Below are positions 50,645-57,569 of a stretch of 64,000 nt of DNA, piece after piece. The stretch covers positions 1 through 64,000 of the IMG/VR virus record IMGVR_UViG_3300030012_004221, one strand, 5' to 3'. Origin of the DNA: a virus. The position numbers and the translations under genes were made by a program. Within the stretch, counting starts at the first letter, position 1; each line of letters starts with the position of its first letter. The notes below the pieces were generated by a model. The model was not told where the DNA came from, searched no databases, and worked only from the letters and a program-made list of their open reading frames with translations.

Positions 50645-51136
50645 TTATTTTACTATTTTATTATACATATCAATAAAATCAGTAAGAGGCACTCTATGCC
50701 CCATCGTTTTAACCGATTGAATATCTGACTTCACCCACTTATCTTTAACATGATCTTTAAGCCAATCTAACGTTTTATTAGGCTCTATAACCGTGTCTTT
50801 TTCACCAAGCACCACAGTAAATTCATCAGGAAAATGTTTTTTCACAAACTTAGGAAAAGCAGGTTCTATTGGTCTAGAGTGTAAAGCTGGGTTAAAAGCT
50901 AAAATAGGAATTTTATAAAGAGCACCTAAAATAAAAGCAGAATAACCACCCATACTTGAACCTATAATTAAATCTGGTTTAAACTCTTCAATAGTAGAAC
51001 ATAAAAATGAAAATATATCACTTCTAGTATAATCAATAGCTGGGGCATGAACAAATGCTTTAGTTGCTAAAAAATCTACTTTTTCACCGCCTTGAGGGCT
51101 TTCTAAACCATGTAGATATAATATCTTTTTTGTCAT
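50645..51136 (-). CDS. YqiA-like alpha/beta-hydrolase esterase
   Basis: 163 residues from ATG 51134-51136 (MTKKILYLHGLESPQGGEKV). GSSMGGYSAFILGALY holds the nucleophile Ser in the G-x-S-x-G elbow, VVLGEKDTVIEP the acid Asp and KTMGHRVPLTDF the catalytic His. Size and motifs match the YqiA/UPF0227 esterases. The substrate is unknown; deacylation of a host envelope component is possible. First gene behind an early promoter. Confidence 0.85.
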   Translation of the reverse strand: MTKKILYLHGLESPQGGEKVDFLATKAFVHAPAIDYTRSDIFSFLCSTIEEFKPDLIIGSSMGGYSAFILGALYKIPILAFNPALHSRPIEPAFPKFVKKHFPDEFTVVLGEKDTVIEPNKTLDWLKDHVKDKWVKSDIQSVKTMGHRVPLTDFIDMYNKIVK

Positions 51137-51155
51137 AATCAATTTTTACTCTGTA

Positions 51156-51185
51156 AATATACGAAAGATATCTTGCTTCTCCAAA
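51156..51185 (-). promoter_or_regulatory. TTTGG-N16-TCGTATATTTAC promoter with AAGATATCTT palindrome
   Basis: The spacer contains AAGATATCTT (51165-51174), shared with the promoter at 42892-42921. About 70 bp of unassigned DNA upstream (51186-51255) hold only imperfect inverted repeats. Confidence 0.78.
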
Positions 51186-51255
51186 TATTTTCACAAATGA
51201 AGCCCACAACACGTTTCCCAGGTTAAAACCGAGGTATGCCAAGCGAAAAGGTTTT

Positions 51256-51474
51256 TTACATAACTTCAACTACTTCCGCGTCTTGGATTGTTTCACAAAA
51301 CAAAAAATGTGTTTGTGTTCTTAACACATGATCACATCCTAACCAATCTCTAAAGGCTTGTACCATATCCATATTCAATCGATTTTCACCTTTAACACTA
51401 AAATTGTGTGTGGCTACTTCCCTTTTCACAACATAAGCATTGTCATTTAGGTACTTCAAATAATCTGTTATCAC
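51256..51474 (-). CDS. Small protein of unknown function
   Basis: 72 residues, alpha/beta (MITDYLKYLNDNAYVVKREV, MVQAFRDWLGCDHVLRTQTH, FLFCETIQDAEVVEVM). The strand-helix-strand order is like a small ferredoxin-type fold. Not recognised. Confidence 0.65.
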   Translation of the reverse strand: MITDYLKYLNDNAYVVKREVATHNFSVKGENRLNMDMVQAFRDWLGCDHVLRTQTHFLFCETIQDAEVVEVM

Positions 51475-51497
51475 TGTATATACGTATTAATATCTGG

Positions 51498-51851
51498 TTA
51501 GTTGTCAAAAAGCTCTTTCGTTGACTCTTTATATAATGAGTCTACATATTCCCATCTTAATCGCTCATCTCTAATTGAATCTTGCTTTGTATAAGTAAGT
51601 AATTTACCATCTATAATTTCCCAATGTATTATATTTGGATCCTCATCTAATGAATATTTTTTTTCGGCTTCATATAGTGATTTATTTAACTCATCTACTT
51701 GATCTTGATATTTTGTTTCTGTTGGTGGTTTCATAGGTGCTTTTGCCTCTTTAGTTGAAAACACTAACATTATAGTAAAAAATATTATTAAAACTATCAT
51801 TATATAATAGTCAATAAAAAATTGTTTTATTTTTAATTTCGTTATTTCCAT
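51498..51851 (-). CDS. Signal-anchored membrane protein
   Basis: 117 residues from ATG 51849-51851 (MEITKLKIKQFFIDYYIMIV), which overlaps the previous stop as ATGGAAATAA. One transmembrane helix (YYIMIVLIIFFTIMLVF) is followed by a periplasmic, Lys/Glu-rich helical domain. The layout is spanin-like (i-spanin), but no partner is proven. Confidence 0.65.
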   Translation of the reverse strand: MEITKLKIKQFFIDYYIMIVLIIFFTIMLVFSTKEAKAPMKPPTETKYQDQVDELNKSLYEAEKKYSLDEDPNIIHWEIIDGKLLTYTKQDSIRDERLRWEYVDSLYKESTKELFDN

Positions 51852-52198
51852 AATACTTGTATACATATTAATATTAATGCTATACCTAAACTAACTAATG
51901 TTTTTGGTGTTAGTGTTTCACCAAAATGATGATTTACTAATAACGCATAGATAATTATTCCAACACCAAACCCAATAAATCTAGCAGGCCATAATAACCC
52001 ATCAAATCCTTGAACAGAATATTTAGTTCCCCAAATATAAAAGTATGATATAATTAAACCAAAACAAGCTAATATAAATTCATTTTTTCTAAACCAATCT
52101 GTTGACTTAAAGAATTGTCCATTTAATTGGTAAAATGTAACTATATGAGCCATAAAGAACCAAAATACACCTACTAATATTTCTTTATATGCTATCAT
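51842..52198 (-). CDS. Multi-pass membrane protein, possible EamA/DMT half-like
   Basis: 118 residues with four hydrophobic segments: ILVGVFWFFMAHIVTFYQL, FILACFGLIISYFYIWG, FIGFGVGIIIYALLV and LVSLGIALILICIQVL. This is the size of a four-helix DMT/SMR-type transporter half, but such an identity is only a resemblance. It overlaps both neighbours. A holin or ion-transport role is possible. Confidence 0.68.
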   Translation of the reverse strand: MIAYKEILVGVFWFFMAHIVTFYQLNGQFFKSTDWFRKNEFILACFGLIISYFYIWGTKYSVQGFDGLLWPARFIGFGVGIIIYALLVNHHFGETLTPKTLVSLGIALILICIQVLWK

Positions 52199-52578
52199 TT
52201 TATTGTTTTATATATTTCTTGTTCTAATTCTTCTTCAGTCATTTCCCAAACATCATCATTATCTTCTACCACTTCTTTAGATAATTCTTTTGCTAAATCA
52301 TCTTTCCAAGCAATTTCAGGTAATAAACCAGCATTTTCAATTAATGACCAAATTCTTTCTTTCCATAAATCCATTTTAACACCCTCAATAACACAATCCC
52401 AACCAAATTCATGTGTAAATTCTCCAATTATATCTACAAATTCACGTGTTAATTTATCTAATTCACCCCCAATAGCAAAGTTAGTACCGTACTTATCAGA
52501 ACCATTAGTTCCTTCTTCATACATTAATTTAACTTCTAACCATTTAGGTGTTAAAAACGATTTTTTTATTTTTACCAT
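52195..52578 (-). CDS. Protein of unknown function
   Basis: 127 residues, mostly helical and acidic (KLMYEEGTNGSDKYGTNFAI, ELDKLTREFVDIIGEFTHEF, WEMTEEELEQEIYKTIK). The start carries the AATAAAAGTTATG leader. Not recognised. Confidence 0.65.
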   Translation of the reverse strand: MVKIKKSFLTPKWLEVKLMYEEGTNGSDKYGTNFAIGGELDKLTREFVDIIGEFTHEFGWDCVIEGVKMDLWKERIWSLIENAGLLPEIAWKDDLAKELSKEVVEDNDDVWEMTEEELEQEIYKTIK

Positions 52579-52583
52579 AACTT

Positions 52584-52838
52584 TTATTTAATTTTAATTT
52601 TAGATTTTGTTTTTTTAATTTTTGTTCTATGCATTGGAACCCTTCCTTGATTACCAATACCATCCATATCAACCCCATTTGAACTATTAAGTACTTTATC
52701 ATAGTAATTACGTAGTTCTGGGTCTTGAAGCATTTCATCTCTTTGAGAATTATGCCCCCAAATAATTGCTGTTAATAATCCTACCATATAACCCGCAAAG
52801 ATTATAAAACCAATAATAAACATCCAAGCGTTCATCAT
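52584..52838 (-). CDS. Small N-terminally anchored membrane protein
   Basis: 84 residues. A transmembrane helix (FIIGFIIFAGYMVGLLTAIIW, described here as residues 7-27) is followed by a hydrophilic domain ending in basic residues (RTKIKKTKSKIKIK). ATG 52835 is an alternative start. Function unknown. Confidence 0.62.
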   Translation of the reverse strand: MMNAWMFIIGFIIFAGYMVGLLTAIIWGHNSQRDEMLQDPELRNYYDKVLNSSNGVDMDGIGNQGRVPMHRTKIKKTKSKIKIK

Positions 52839-53041
52839 TTTATTTTTCTTTTAGGGTTAATACTACCTCTTCTTTGTCTAATAGCTATTGAAAATGCTAA
52901 TATTGATGGAACCCATATTCCAACAAATATTCCTTCTAATTTATTACCTGTAAACCATAACGTTACAGAGTATAAAAATGATATAAAAGCCAATATTATT
53001 GGATAATATATCTCCCAGTATAATTTAATTTTATTCTTCAT
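52835..53041 (-). CDS. Small two-helix membrane protein
   Basis: 68 residues with two hydrophobic helices (IYYPIILAFISFLYSVTLWF and GIFVGIWVPSILAFSIAI) and a basic end. Overlaps both neighbours by a few nucleotides. Could be a holin-like or envelope-modifying protein; no proof. Confidence 0.62.
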   Translation of the reverse strand: MKNKIKLYWEIYYPIILAFISFLYSVTLWFTGNKLEGIFVGIWVPSILAFSIAIRQRRGSINPKRKIK

Positions 53042-53213
53042 CTGATTTTATTATTACATTAACATTATTACCTTCAAATGATAAACCTACCACTTGGGTT
53101 TTTTCTTTTTCTTCAACACTTTTTATAAATTTAACTAAATCAAAAGCCCTGAAATAATAACCGCCTTTAGCAGTACCTTGAAAGTCATCTGACCAAAATA
53201 TTTTATCGCTCAT
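53031..53213 (-). CDS. Small beta-rich protein
   Basis: 60 residues from ATG 53211-53213 (MSDKIFWSDDFQGTAKGGYY), overlapping the previous stop. The ORF is open to 53252, but this start fits the usual overlap. Ends VVGLSFEGNNVNVIIKSDEE. Not recognised. Confidence 0.6.
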   Translation of the reverse strand: MSDKIFWSDDFQGTAKGGYYFRAFDLVKFIKSVEEKEKTQVVGLSFEGNNVNVIIKSDEE

Positions 53214-53436
53214 CTTGTACAGTTTTAAATTCTTGGTTAGTATCAATTTCATCTAAATGACACATTGCTTCATTTAAATAATCTCTCATTTCATACACCA
53301 TATAATCTAATTCAGATGAACGTACACAATTTTTTATTTCATATATAAAATGATGACATTTATCTATTGCATCAACTGCTAGTTGTAATTTAGGTTCGCA
53401 GTCCCAACCATCTTCGTATGTTTTTATTTCTGCCAT
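53203..53436 (-). CDS. Small helical protein of unknown function
   Basis: 77 residues. MAEIKTYEDGWDCEPKLQLA is followed by helices (VDAIDKCHHFIYEIKNCVRS, YMVYEMRDYLNEAMCHLDEI) containing four cysteines in all. No recognised family. Confidence 0.62.
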   Translation of the reverse strand: MAEIKTYEDGWDCEPKLQLAVDAIDKCHHFIYEIKNCVRSSELDYMVYEMRDYLNEAMCHLDEIDTNQEFKTVQDER

Positions 53437-53439
53437 AAC

Positions 53440-53622
53440 TTATTTTTTAATACACATTAAACATAAACTACCCATAAATAAATTTAAAATGAAAAATGCC
53501 ATTTCATTTAATTCACCTGAAAATGGGATTATTTTTTGCATTATACCAGCTGCTGTTAAATAGGCAACATAGAATGATGCTAACATACCTAAAAGTGCTT
53601 TGAAATTAATCTTATGATACAT
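53440..53622 (-). CDS. Small two-helix membrane protein
   Basis: 60 residues, two hydrophobic segments (LLGMLASFYVAYLTAAGIM and FILNLFMGSLCLMCIKK). Leader AATAAAGGTTATG behind an early promoter. It heads a run of overlapping small genes. Function unknown. Confidence 0.62.
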   Translation of the reverse strand: MYHKINFKALLGMLASFYVAYLTAAGIMQKIIPFSGELNEMAFFILNLFMGSLCLMCIKK

Positions 53623-53653
53623 AACCTTTATTGTTTTTAATTAATATGGGGTA

Positions 53654-53683
53654 AATATACGAACCCTATTTTGGGAAGCCAAA
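53654..53683 (-). promoter_or_regulatory. TTTGG-N16-TCGTATATTTAC promoter
   Basis: Spacer CTTCCCAAAATAGGGT, 31 nt before ATG 53622; it drives the run of small membrane and helical genes down to about 51.5 kb. Confidence 0.78.
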
Positions 53684-53686
53684 TGT

Positions 53687-54064
53687 TTACACAAATTTCT
53701 TCCAGTTTTCTTCTTCTTTTTTTGCTGAGACCTCATATGGATGGGTAAAATAATCATGACCCATCTTATAATATCTTTTCATCCATGATTCTGATTGTAA
53801 AAAATGAACATACTCATGAATAATTCCTCTAATTATATCTTCGACTTTATTAATATAATCAGAGTATAAAAACATTTTATTTGATTTTCTATCATATTCT
53901 GCTTCAGCTGGGTCATCACCTTCCATTTCTGGTTCTCCACTTAATCTAGCAAATATGTTTCTATGAATTTCTATAGGAGGGAATCCTCTTTTTCCTGATC
54001 CATAATAATCCCTAATTTTAGGGTATGCTTCGTTTGCTATTTGTAATATTTCTTTATTATTCAT
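53687..54064 (-). CDS. HExxH zinc metallopeptidase-like protein
   Basis: 125 residues from ATG 54062-54064 (MNNKEILQIANEAYPKIRDY); the longer ORF to 54100 would run through the promoter. DIIRGIIHEYVHFLQSESWM holds the H-E-x-x-H zinc helix, and DYFTHPYEVSAKKEEEN supplies a Glu third ligand after an HPYE turn. The size fits minimal phage gluzincin/ImmA-like peptidases. Its target is unknown. The -7 box ends 5 nt before the ATG. Confidence 0.8.
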   Translation of the reverse strand: MNNKEILQIANEAYPKIRDYYGSGKRGFPPIEIHRNIFARLSGEPEMEGDDPAEAEYDRKSNKMFLYSDYINKVEDIIRGIIHEYVHFLQSESWMKRYYKMGHDYFTHPYEVSAKKEEENWKKFV

Positions 54065-54071
54065 ATAGATA

Positions 54072-54101
54072 AATATATGAAAAAAAAACCGGGTATCCAA
54101 A
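54072..54101 (-). promoter_or_regulatory. TTTGG-N16-TCATATATTTA promoter overlapping a terminator
   Basis: Built like the promoter at 1251-1280: the hairpin loop ATTT plus GG gives the -33 element and the U-tract the spacer. The -7 box ends only a few nucleotides from the peptidase ATG, so a transcript would be almost leaderless. Confidence 0.65.
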
Positions 54102-54114
54102 TGGATACACCGGC
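54081..54114 (-). terminator. Rho-independent terminator after the 75-aa membrane protein gene
   Basis: Minus strand stem CCGGTGTATCC / GGATACCCGG (one bulged U), loop ATTT, then eight T. It closes the transcript of the OMP and 75-aa genes. Confidence 0.85.
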
Positions 54115-54137
54115 TTCTTTATTAGTTTTTAATTAAC

Positions 54138-54365
54138 TTATTTCTTATCGATAAAAAATTTAGCTAAAATAACTAGTGCTACTAATCCAACAAATCCACC
54201 TTCACCGAATACGGTTAGTAAACCTGTTAAATTTGCAACTATATCCATTCCAAATATAGTTGTTCCGGTTAACACATACCATAGGATTGCTACTGGTACA
54301 ACTGCCATCATAATTGATAACAATCCACCAAAAAATCCAGTTACATACTTAATTACATTTTCCAT
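54138..54365 (-). CDS. Two-helix small membrane protein, holin candidate
   Basis: 75 residues: a short charged N-terminus (MENVIKYV), helix 1 (GFFGGLLSIMMAVVPVAILW), a Gly/Thr-rich link, helix 2 (GGFVGLVALVILAKFF) and a basic end IDKK. Size, two helices and short tails suit a class II holin, though the lysin gene lies 5 kb away. Last gene before a strong terminator, with the OMP gene just upstream. Confidence 0.7.
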   Translation of the reverse strand: MENVIKYVTGFFGGLLSIMMAVVPVAILWYVLTGTTIFGMDIVANLTGLLTVFGEGGFVGLVALVILAKFFIDKK

Positions 54366-54392
54366 TTTTATTTTTATTTAAGTTAATAATAA

Positions 54393-54806
54393 TTAAAACT
54401 TCAGCCCAACTCCTAACTGTAAGTTAGTTGTCTTAGCTGCTGAATCGTATACAACTTTAGGATCAACGAATACGCTTTTATGAATCGTAAACATTTTACC
54501 TAATCCTATTTGTAATGCATCTGTGTCAAGTCCTGGAGCTCCTGCATAGATAAAATATTCTTTCCAGAAATATCTAGCATGTAAATCTAACTCCATGTCC
54601 GCAGTTGAATCAGTTTGTGATACATTCAAACCTACCATTAGGTTATCAGTTACACCATATCCAACTGTTGGCGCTATAGACCATTCAGTCCATGATACAT
54701 TAGCAATGTCACCAGTACCTACATACCAGTCACCTTTCGCGTTTTGAGCATTTACTCCTACTACAAAAAGCAGTGATAGAGCAAACGTTAAAATCATTTT
54801 TTTCAT
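54393..54806 (-). CDS. Outer-membrane beta-barrel protein
   Basis: 137 residues. MKKMILTFALSLLFVVGVNA followed by Q is a Sec signal peptide with a typical Bacteroidota cleavage site. The mature part consists of alternating strands (WSIAPTVGYGVTDNLMVGLN, MELDLHARYFWKEYFIYAGA) and ends in LQLGVGLKF with a C-terminal Phe, as in eight-stranded OmpX-like barrels. A phage-made outer-membrane protein may block receptors. No late or early promoter copy is visible; a structured 161-bp leader precedes it. Confidence 0.85.
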   Translation of the reverse strand: MKKMILTFALSLLFVVGVNAQNAKGDWYVGTGDIANVSWTEWSIAPTVGYGVTDNLMVGLNVSQTDSTADMELDLHARYFWKEYFIYAGAPGLDTDALQIGLGKMFTIHKSVFVDPKVVYDSAAKTTNLQLGVGLKF

Positions 54807-54967
54807 TTTTTTGATTTTGGTTAATAATTATTTTAATTTGAAAACGTAGTGGTCTACTACTTAAGATAACTTATCGTAGCCGACTTGTACATTTTTCAAA
54901 TGTCGAACGGGAACGATAATAAATTTGACCGTGTTATCCAACCTAAAATGTTGGTTTTTTAATGGAT
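54807..54967. other. Structured leader region before the outer-membrane protein gene
   Basis: No ORF. Several short hairpins: GTAGTGGTCTACTAC (54846 area), GATAACTTATC, CATTTTTCAAATG and, at 54938-54954, CCAAC-N7-GTTGG followed on the plus strand by six T. The last looks like a plus-strand terminator, or the end of the 226-aa gene's transcript. A regulatory leader or a small RNA are possible. Confidence 0.4.
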
Positions 54968-55648
54968 TTAGCTATCCATTTTATCTGATACGTAATTATC
55001 GAAATCTTCAACATAGTCGTCCATTTCATAATCTACGTAATCTGCTTTAGCGCCTAGTCTAAAGCTATTTTTTAGTGAGTCTATATAAGCGTCTAATGCA
55101 AAATCTTTATCATCAAGACTTTTTTCTTTTTTAATATATGCTTTAATGACATCAAAATTTACATTTTTTGCTTCTGATAAAAATTGAGCCCATTTAGCTT
55201 CATAACCTTCTTCCATAATATTTTCTTCTATTTCATCTACCATATACATTCCTGATTCACCTAACTCATCCTCAATTTGTTTAGCTATATTGGCAATACC
55301 ATTATTTTTTAAAGTAAACCATTTTCCTAATTCTTTTATCCAAACATATCCATAATCACCTCCAAATGAATCTACCATATCACCTATCATTAATCCTGCT
55401 TCAAATGGTGAATCAGCATCTAATACTTTGTAGGTTGGATCTTCATCATATTTTGAATCAATATCTCCTGTTTCCATATCAATTGACGATATATATCCAG
55501 TGCTAGCTAATCTTTCAGCTGCATCTTCATCATTAAAATGTTTTACTAAAACTTTACCTAAATGTTCAGGATAACCATCATAGTGGTTATAGGTTCCGAC
55601 AAGTTGTTTGTCATCATCTAAAAATCCTATTAATGCTCTTGTTGCCAT
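54968..55648 (-). CDS. Conserved-type T4-like phage protein (MATRALIGF)
   Basis: 226 residues. MATRALIGFLDDDKQLVGTY then NHYDGYPEHLGKVLVKHFND is an N-terminal block I recall from many T4-like and other large phages, all uncharacterised. The Asp/His/Tyr cluster could be an active site. The second half is helical and acidic. Late-type element 19 nt upstream. Confidence 0.75.
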   Translation of the reverse strand: MATRALIGFLDDDKQLVGTYNHYDGYPEHLGKVLVKHFNDEDAAERLASTGYISSIDMETGDIDSKYDEDPTYKVLDADSPFEAGLMIGDMVDSFGGDYGYVWIKELGKWFTLKNNGIANIAKQIEDELGESGMYMVDEIEENIMEEGYEAKWAQFLSEAKNVNFDVIKAYIKKEKSLDDKDFALDAYIDSLKNSFRLGAKADYVDYEMDDYVEDFDNYVSDKMDS

Positions 55649-55667
55649 ATTACTTTTTTATGTTTGG

Positions 55668-55677
55668 TGATAAATAT
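55668..55677 (-). promoter_or_regulatory. Late-type element ATATTTATCA
   Basis: Minus strand AATATTTATCACCAAA, 19 nt before ATG 55648; one base off consensus. Confidence 0.4.
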
Positions 55678-55913
55678 TATAACTTATATAGAGATCGATA
55701 CTTTTCTATAAAACTCTCTCCTACCGCAAGTTTTAATATTACTGCGCAATCTGGAACTCCTGGTAGTTTAGGAGCTGTGTTAATGTAGTCAACATTTGTA
55801 TTTCTCCATACTTTCATTTTAGTTTTAGCATTACTTCTATTTGAAGTTTTAAATACCATTACAACAGGATTATTACAATACCTTTGATTTTTTTTAATTA
55901 TAGCTTCATCCAT
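55677..55913 (-). CDS. Small basic protein of unknown function
   Basis: 78 residues, MDEAIIKKNQRYCNNPVVMV, then FKTSNRSNAKTKMKVWRNTN and PGVPDCAVILKLAVGESFIE. Beta-rich and basic at the N-terminus. Not recognised. Confidence 0.63.
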   Translation of the reverse strand: MDEAIIKKNQRYCNNPVVMVFKTSNRSNAKTKMKVWRNTNVDYINTAPKLPGVPDCAVILKLAVGESFIEKYRSLYKL

Positions 55914-55914
55914 A

Positions 55915-56067
55915 TTAAAATAAAAATTTAAATATTATGTAATAAGTAAGTATTAATGCAAATCCTAAAAGAGAAATAAAAGTACCTATTACACTACTTT
56001 CATATTGTTTTCTACTTCTACCTTGCCATTCATTTGGATCCCAGTTATCTTTAATTGTTTTTTTCAT
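55915..56067 (-). CDS. 50-aa membrane mini-protein
   Basis: ATG 56065-56067 to TAA 55915-55917. MKKTIKDNWDPNEWQGRSRK is followed by one transmembrane helix (SVIGTFISLLGFALILTYYI). The next gene starts 1 nt after the stop. Function unknown. Confidence 0.6.
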   Translation of the reverse strand: MKKTIKDNWDPNEWQGRSRKQYESSVIGTFISLLGFALILTYYIIFKFLF

Positions 56068-56233
56068 TTTTTCTATTTAAATTAAAACCTATTATAGGTT
56101 TATACCCAGTTAATTTATCTTGTTGATTTTGTAATGTATTCTTTAAACTAATAATTTTAGATACATCTTTTTCATTTTCCATCCAATCAGAAAATAAATA
56201 AGTTAATAAGTGATTTTTAATGTTTTTTACCAT
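56051..56233 (-). CDS. Small helical protein of unknown function
   Basis: 60 residues, MVKNIKNHLLTYLFSDWMEN, then SKIISLKNTLQNQQDKLTGY and an Asn/Lys-rich tail. Overlaps both neighbours by 17 nt, typical of this region. Not recognised. Confidence 0.58.
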   Translation of the reverse strand: MVKNIKNHLLTYLFSDWMENEKDVSKIISLKNTLQNQQDKLTGYKPIIGFNLNRKNEKNN

Positions 56234-56660
56234 TTCTCATTTCTTTAATATGTTTACAATTCCCAAATGATCTCCAAGAACCAGGACAATCACAAAAATA
56301 TTTACCTGAGTCTGGGTAGTATTTTGTAGTGTAAACAGCATCACTACTACCACTATTAAATGTTTTTACAACTGTTTTTGATCTTTGTTTTTTGGGTTTA
56401 GGTTTGATCCAATTAATATCTTTTAATGTAGTATTTGGATCTACTTTTTGCCATGAAGGCACAATATATTTTTGGCCATTAAATGTAGCTAACGTTGGAG
56501 GTAATACCTCATGTTTATATTCATATCTAAACATTCGTACATTTATAAATGAACCAAATCCTTTAGGATTAAAACCAAATGGTTCACCATCAGGTTTATA
56601 GATAATTCTAGACCTGGGGTTACCATATTTATTTAAGTTTGTAAATTTCCAGAGTGCCAT
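56217..56660 (-). CDS. SWIM zinc-finger protein
   Basis: 147 residues. The C-terminus has KYYPDSGKYFCDCPGSWRSF then GNCKHIKEMRNGKK, the C-x-C-x(n)-C-x-H motif of SWIM zinc fingers, which bind DNA or proteins. The N-terminal 90 residues are beta-rich (PRSRIIYKPDGEPFGFNPKG). The start overlaps the 40-aa ORF stop as TAATG. Confidence 0.78.
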   Translation of the reverse strand: MALWKFTNLNKYGNPRSRIIYKPDGEPFGFNPKGFGSFINVRMFRYEYKHEVLPPTLATFNGQKYIVPSWQKVDPNTTLKDINWIKPKPKKQRSKTVVKTFNSGSSDAVYTTKYYPDSGKYFCDCPGSWRSFGNCKHIKEMRNGKKH

Positions 56661-56782
56661 TATAGGTAAAGCATTTGAAATTCTTCTTCTACTAATTTAG
56701 CAGCTTCTTCTTCACTATAACCTTGTTCTAAATATTTTTCAAACAAGTTTTCTAAAATTTGTTCATTAATTTGATTTGACAT
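56660..56782 (-). CDS. 40-aa UBA-like acidic mini-protein
   Basis: ATG 56780-56782 to TAA 56660-56662. MSNQINEQILENLFEKYLEQ then GYSEEEAAKLVEEEFQML: a three-helix pattern with G-Y-S-x-x-x-A like UBA/CUE-type bundles. Leader AATAAAGGTTATG. Function unknown. Confidence 0.6.
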   Translation of the reverse strand: MSNQINEQILENLFEKYLEQGYSEEEAAKLVEEEFQMLYL

Positions 56783-56799
56783 AACCTTTATTATTTTAA

Positions 56800-56964
56800 T
56801 TATTTATTATTTTTTTCCCACTCCTGTCTGAAAACTATAACTTGTTTTCCCATTGGACCTCCTTCATCATGAGTGATATTTAATACACTCATACCTTCAC
56901 CTATATTCATAGGCAAACCTTTACTTTTTTTATCTAATAGAAATTCAATTAACTTAGTTCTCAT
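56800..56964 (-). CDS. 54-aa protein of unknown function
   Basis: ATG 56962-56964 to TAA 56800-56802. MRTKLIEFLLDKKSKGLPMN, then GEGMSVLNITHDEGGPMGKQ. The helix-strand layout is unlike a membrane protein. It is the first gene after an early promoter, with leader AAAGTTATG. Confidence 0.6.
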   Translation of the reverse strand: MRTKLIEFLLDKKSKGLPMNIGEGMSVLNITHDEGGPMGKQVIVFRQEWEKNNK

Positions 56965-56988
56965 AACTTTATCTTTATTTACATGGTA

Positions 56989-57018
56989 AATATACGAAAG
57001 TTTTTTCGGGAAACCAAA
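56989..57018 (-). promoter_or_regulatory. TTTGG-N16-TCGTATATTTAC promoter
   Basis: Spacer TTTCCCGAAAAAACTT; 24 nt before ATG 56964. An AAAGCC-type sequence replaces the AAGACTTCC box upstream. Confidence 0.78.
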
Positions 57019-57035
57019 TATTTTCGCGGGGGCTT

Positions 57036-57569
57036 TTAATGAAGTTTTAGTGGGTTATATCTTCTACCATCTTTTATGTGTTTTGGGTATGGTATTTCTT
57101 GCATGTTAACAGCAATATTATCTGGGATTGATTTATGTAAAATCGATTTTTCTTTTTCTCCTTGATATTCAATAACATCATTTACAATTTTAATTTCTTC
57201 ACCTGCCATTTCCGTTACTTGATGTAATCTTACAAAATCTTCACGTCTTGGGTAATAAAAAAAACATATATTATCATAATGTTTAATGTCAACATATATT
57301 TGATGTTTATTTAAAGCTAAATCTAACCCTGTTTTAAATATATTGTGTAAATTATTGTAATCGTAAATAGGACCTATTAACAAAATATCAACGTCTTTAG
57401 TGTTAGCGGGATCAATTACATACTTACCCCCTACAAATACATTATATTCTTCTAAATCTACTGCCTCTTTAAATGAACACCACCACTCATTTACTCTATC
57501 TATTGGTGGTGGGCTGATCCATGGTTTTTCAGTTTCTACTTCACCATATCTATAATAAAATTTTCCCAT
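57036..57569 (-). CDS. Nucleotidyltransferase-fold-like protein
   Basis: 177 residues. YNVFVGGKYVIDPANTKDVD then ILLIGPIYDY looks like the G-G-x(n)-D-x-D strand of the polymerase-beta nucleotidyltransferase fold, and HQIYVDIKHYDNICFFYYP carries a third acidic residue. Substrate unknown: tRNA, sugar and antitoxin-type (MNT) enzymes share the fold. The stop overlaps no gene; an early promoter follows. Assignment is by motif only. Confidence 0.65.
   Translation of the reverse strand: MGKFYYRYGEVETEKPWISPPPIDRVNEWWCSFKEAVDLEEYNVFVGGKYVIDPANTKDVDILLIGPIYDYNNLHNIFKTGLDLALNKHQIYVDIKHYDNICFFYYPRREDFVRLHQVTEMAGEEIKIVNDVIEYQGEKEKSILHKSIPDNIAVNMQEIPYPKHIKDGRRYNPLKLH

Noticed and set aside
51186-51255. 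AAAACC...GGTTTT inverted repeat as a terminator after the 72-aa gene
   Set aside because: The loop is long, the stem short and AT-rich, and no U-tract follows.
51084-51269. 61-aa minus-strand ORF over the esterase promoter
   Set aside because: It runs through the promoter and into the esterase frame and begins inside another gene's end; no family features.
52544-52738. 64-aa minus-strand ORF between membrane proteins
   Set aside because: Entirely within better frames and low-complexity Lys/Leu composition.
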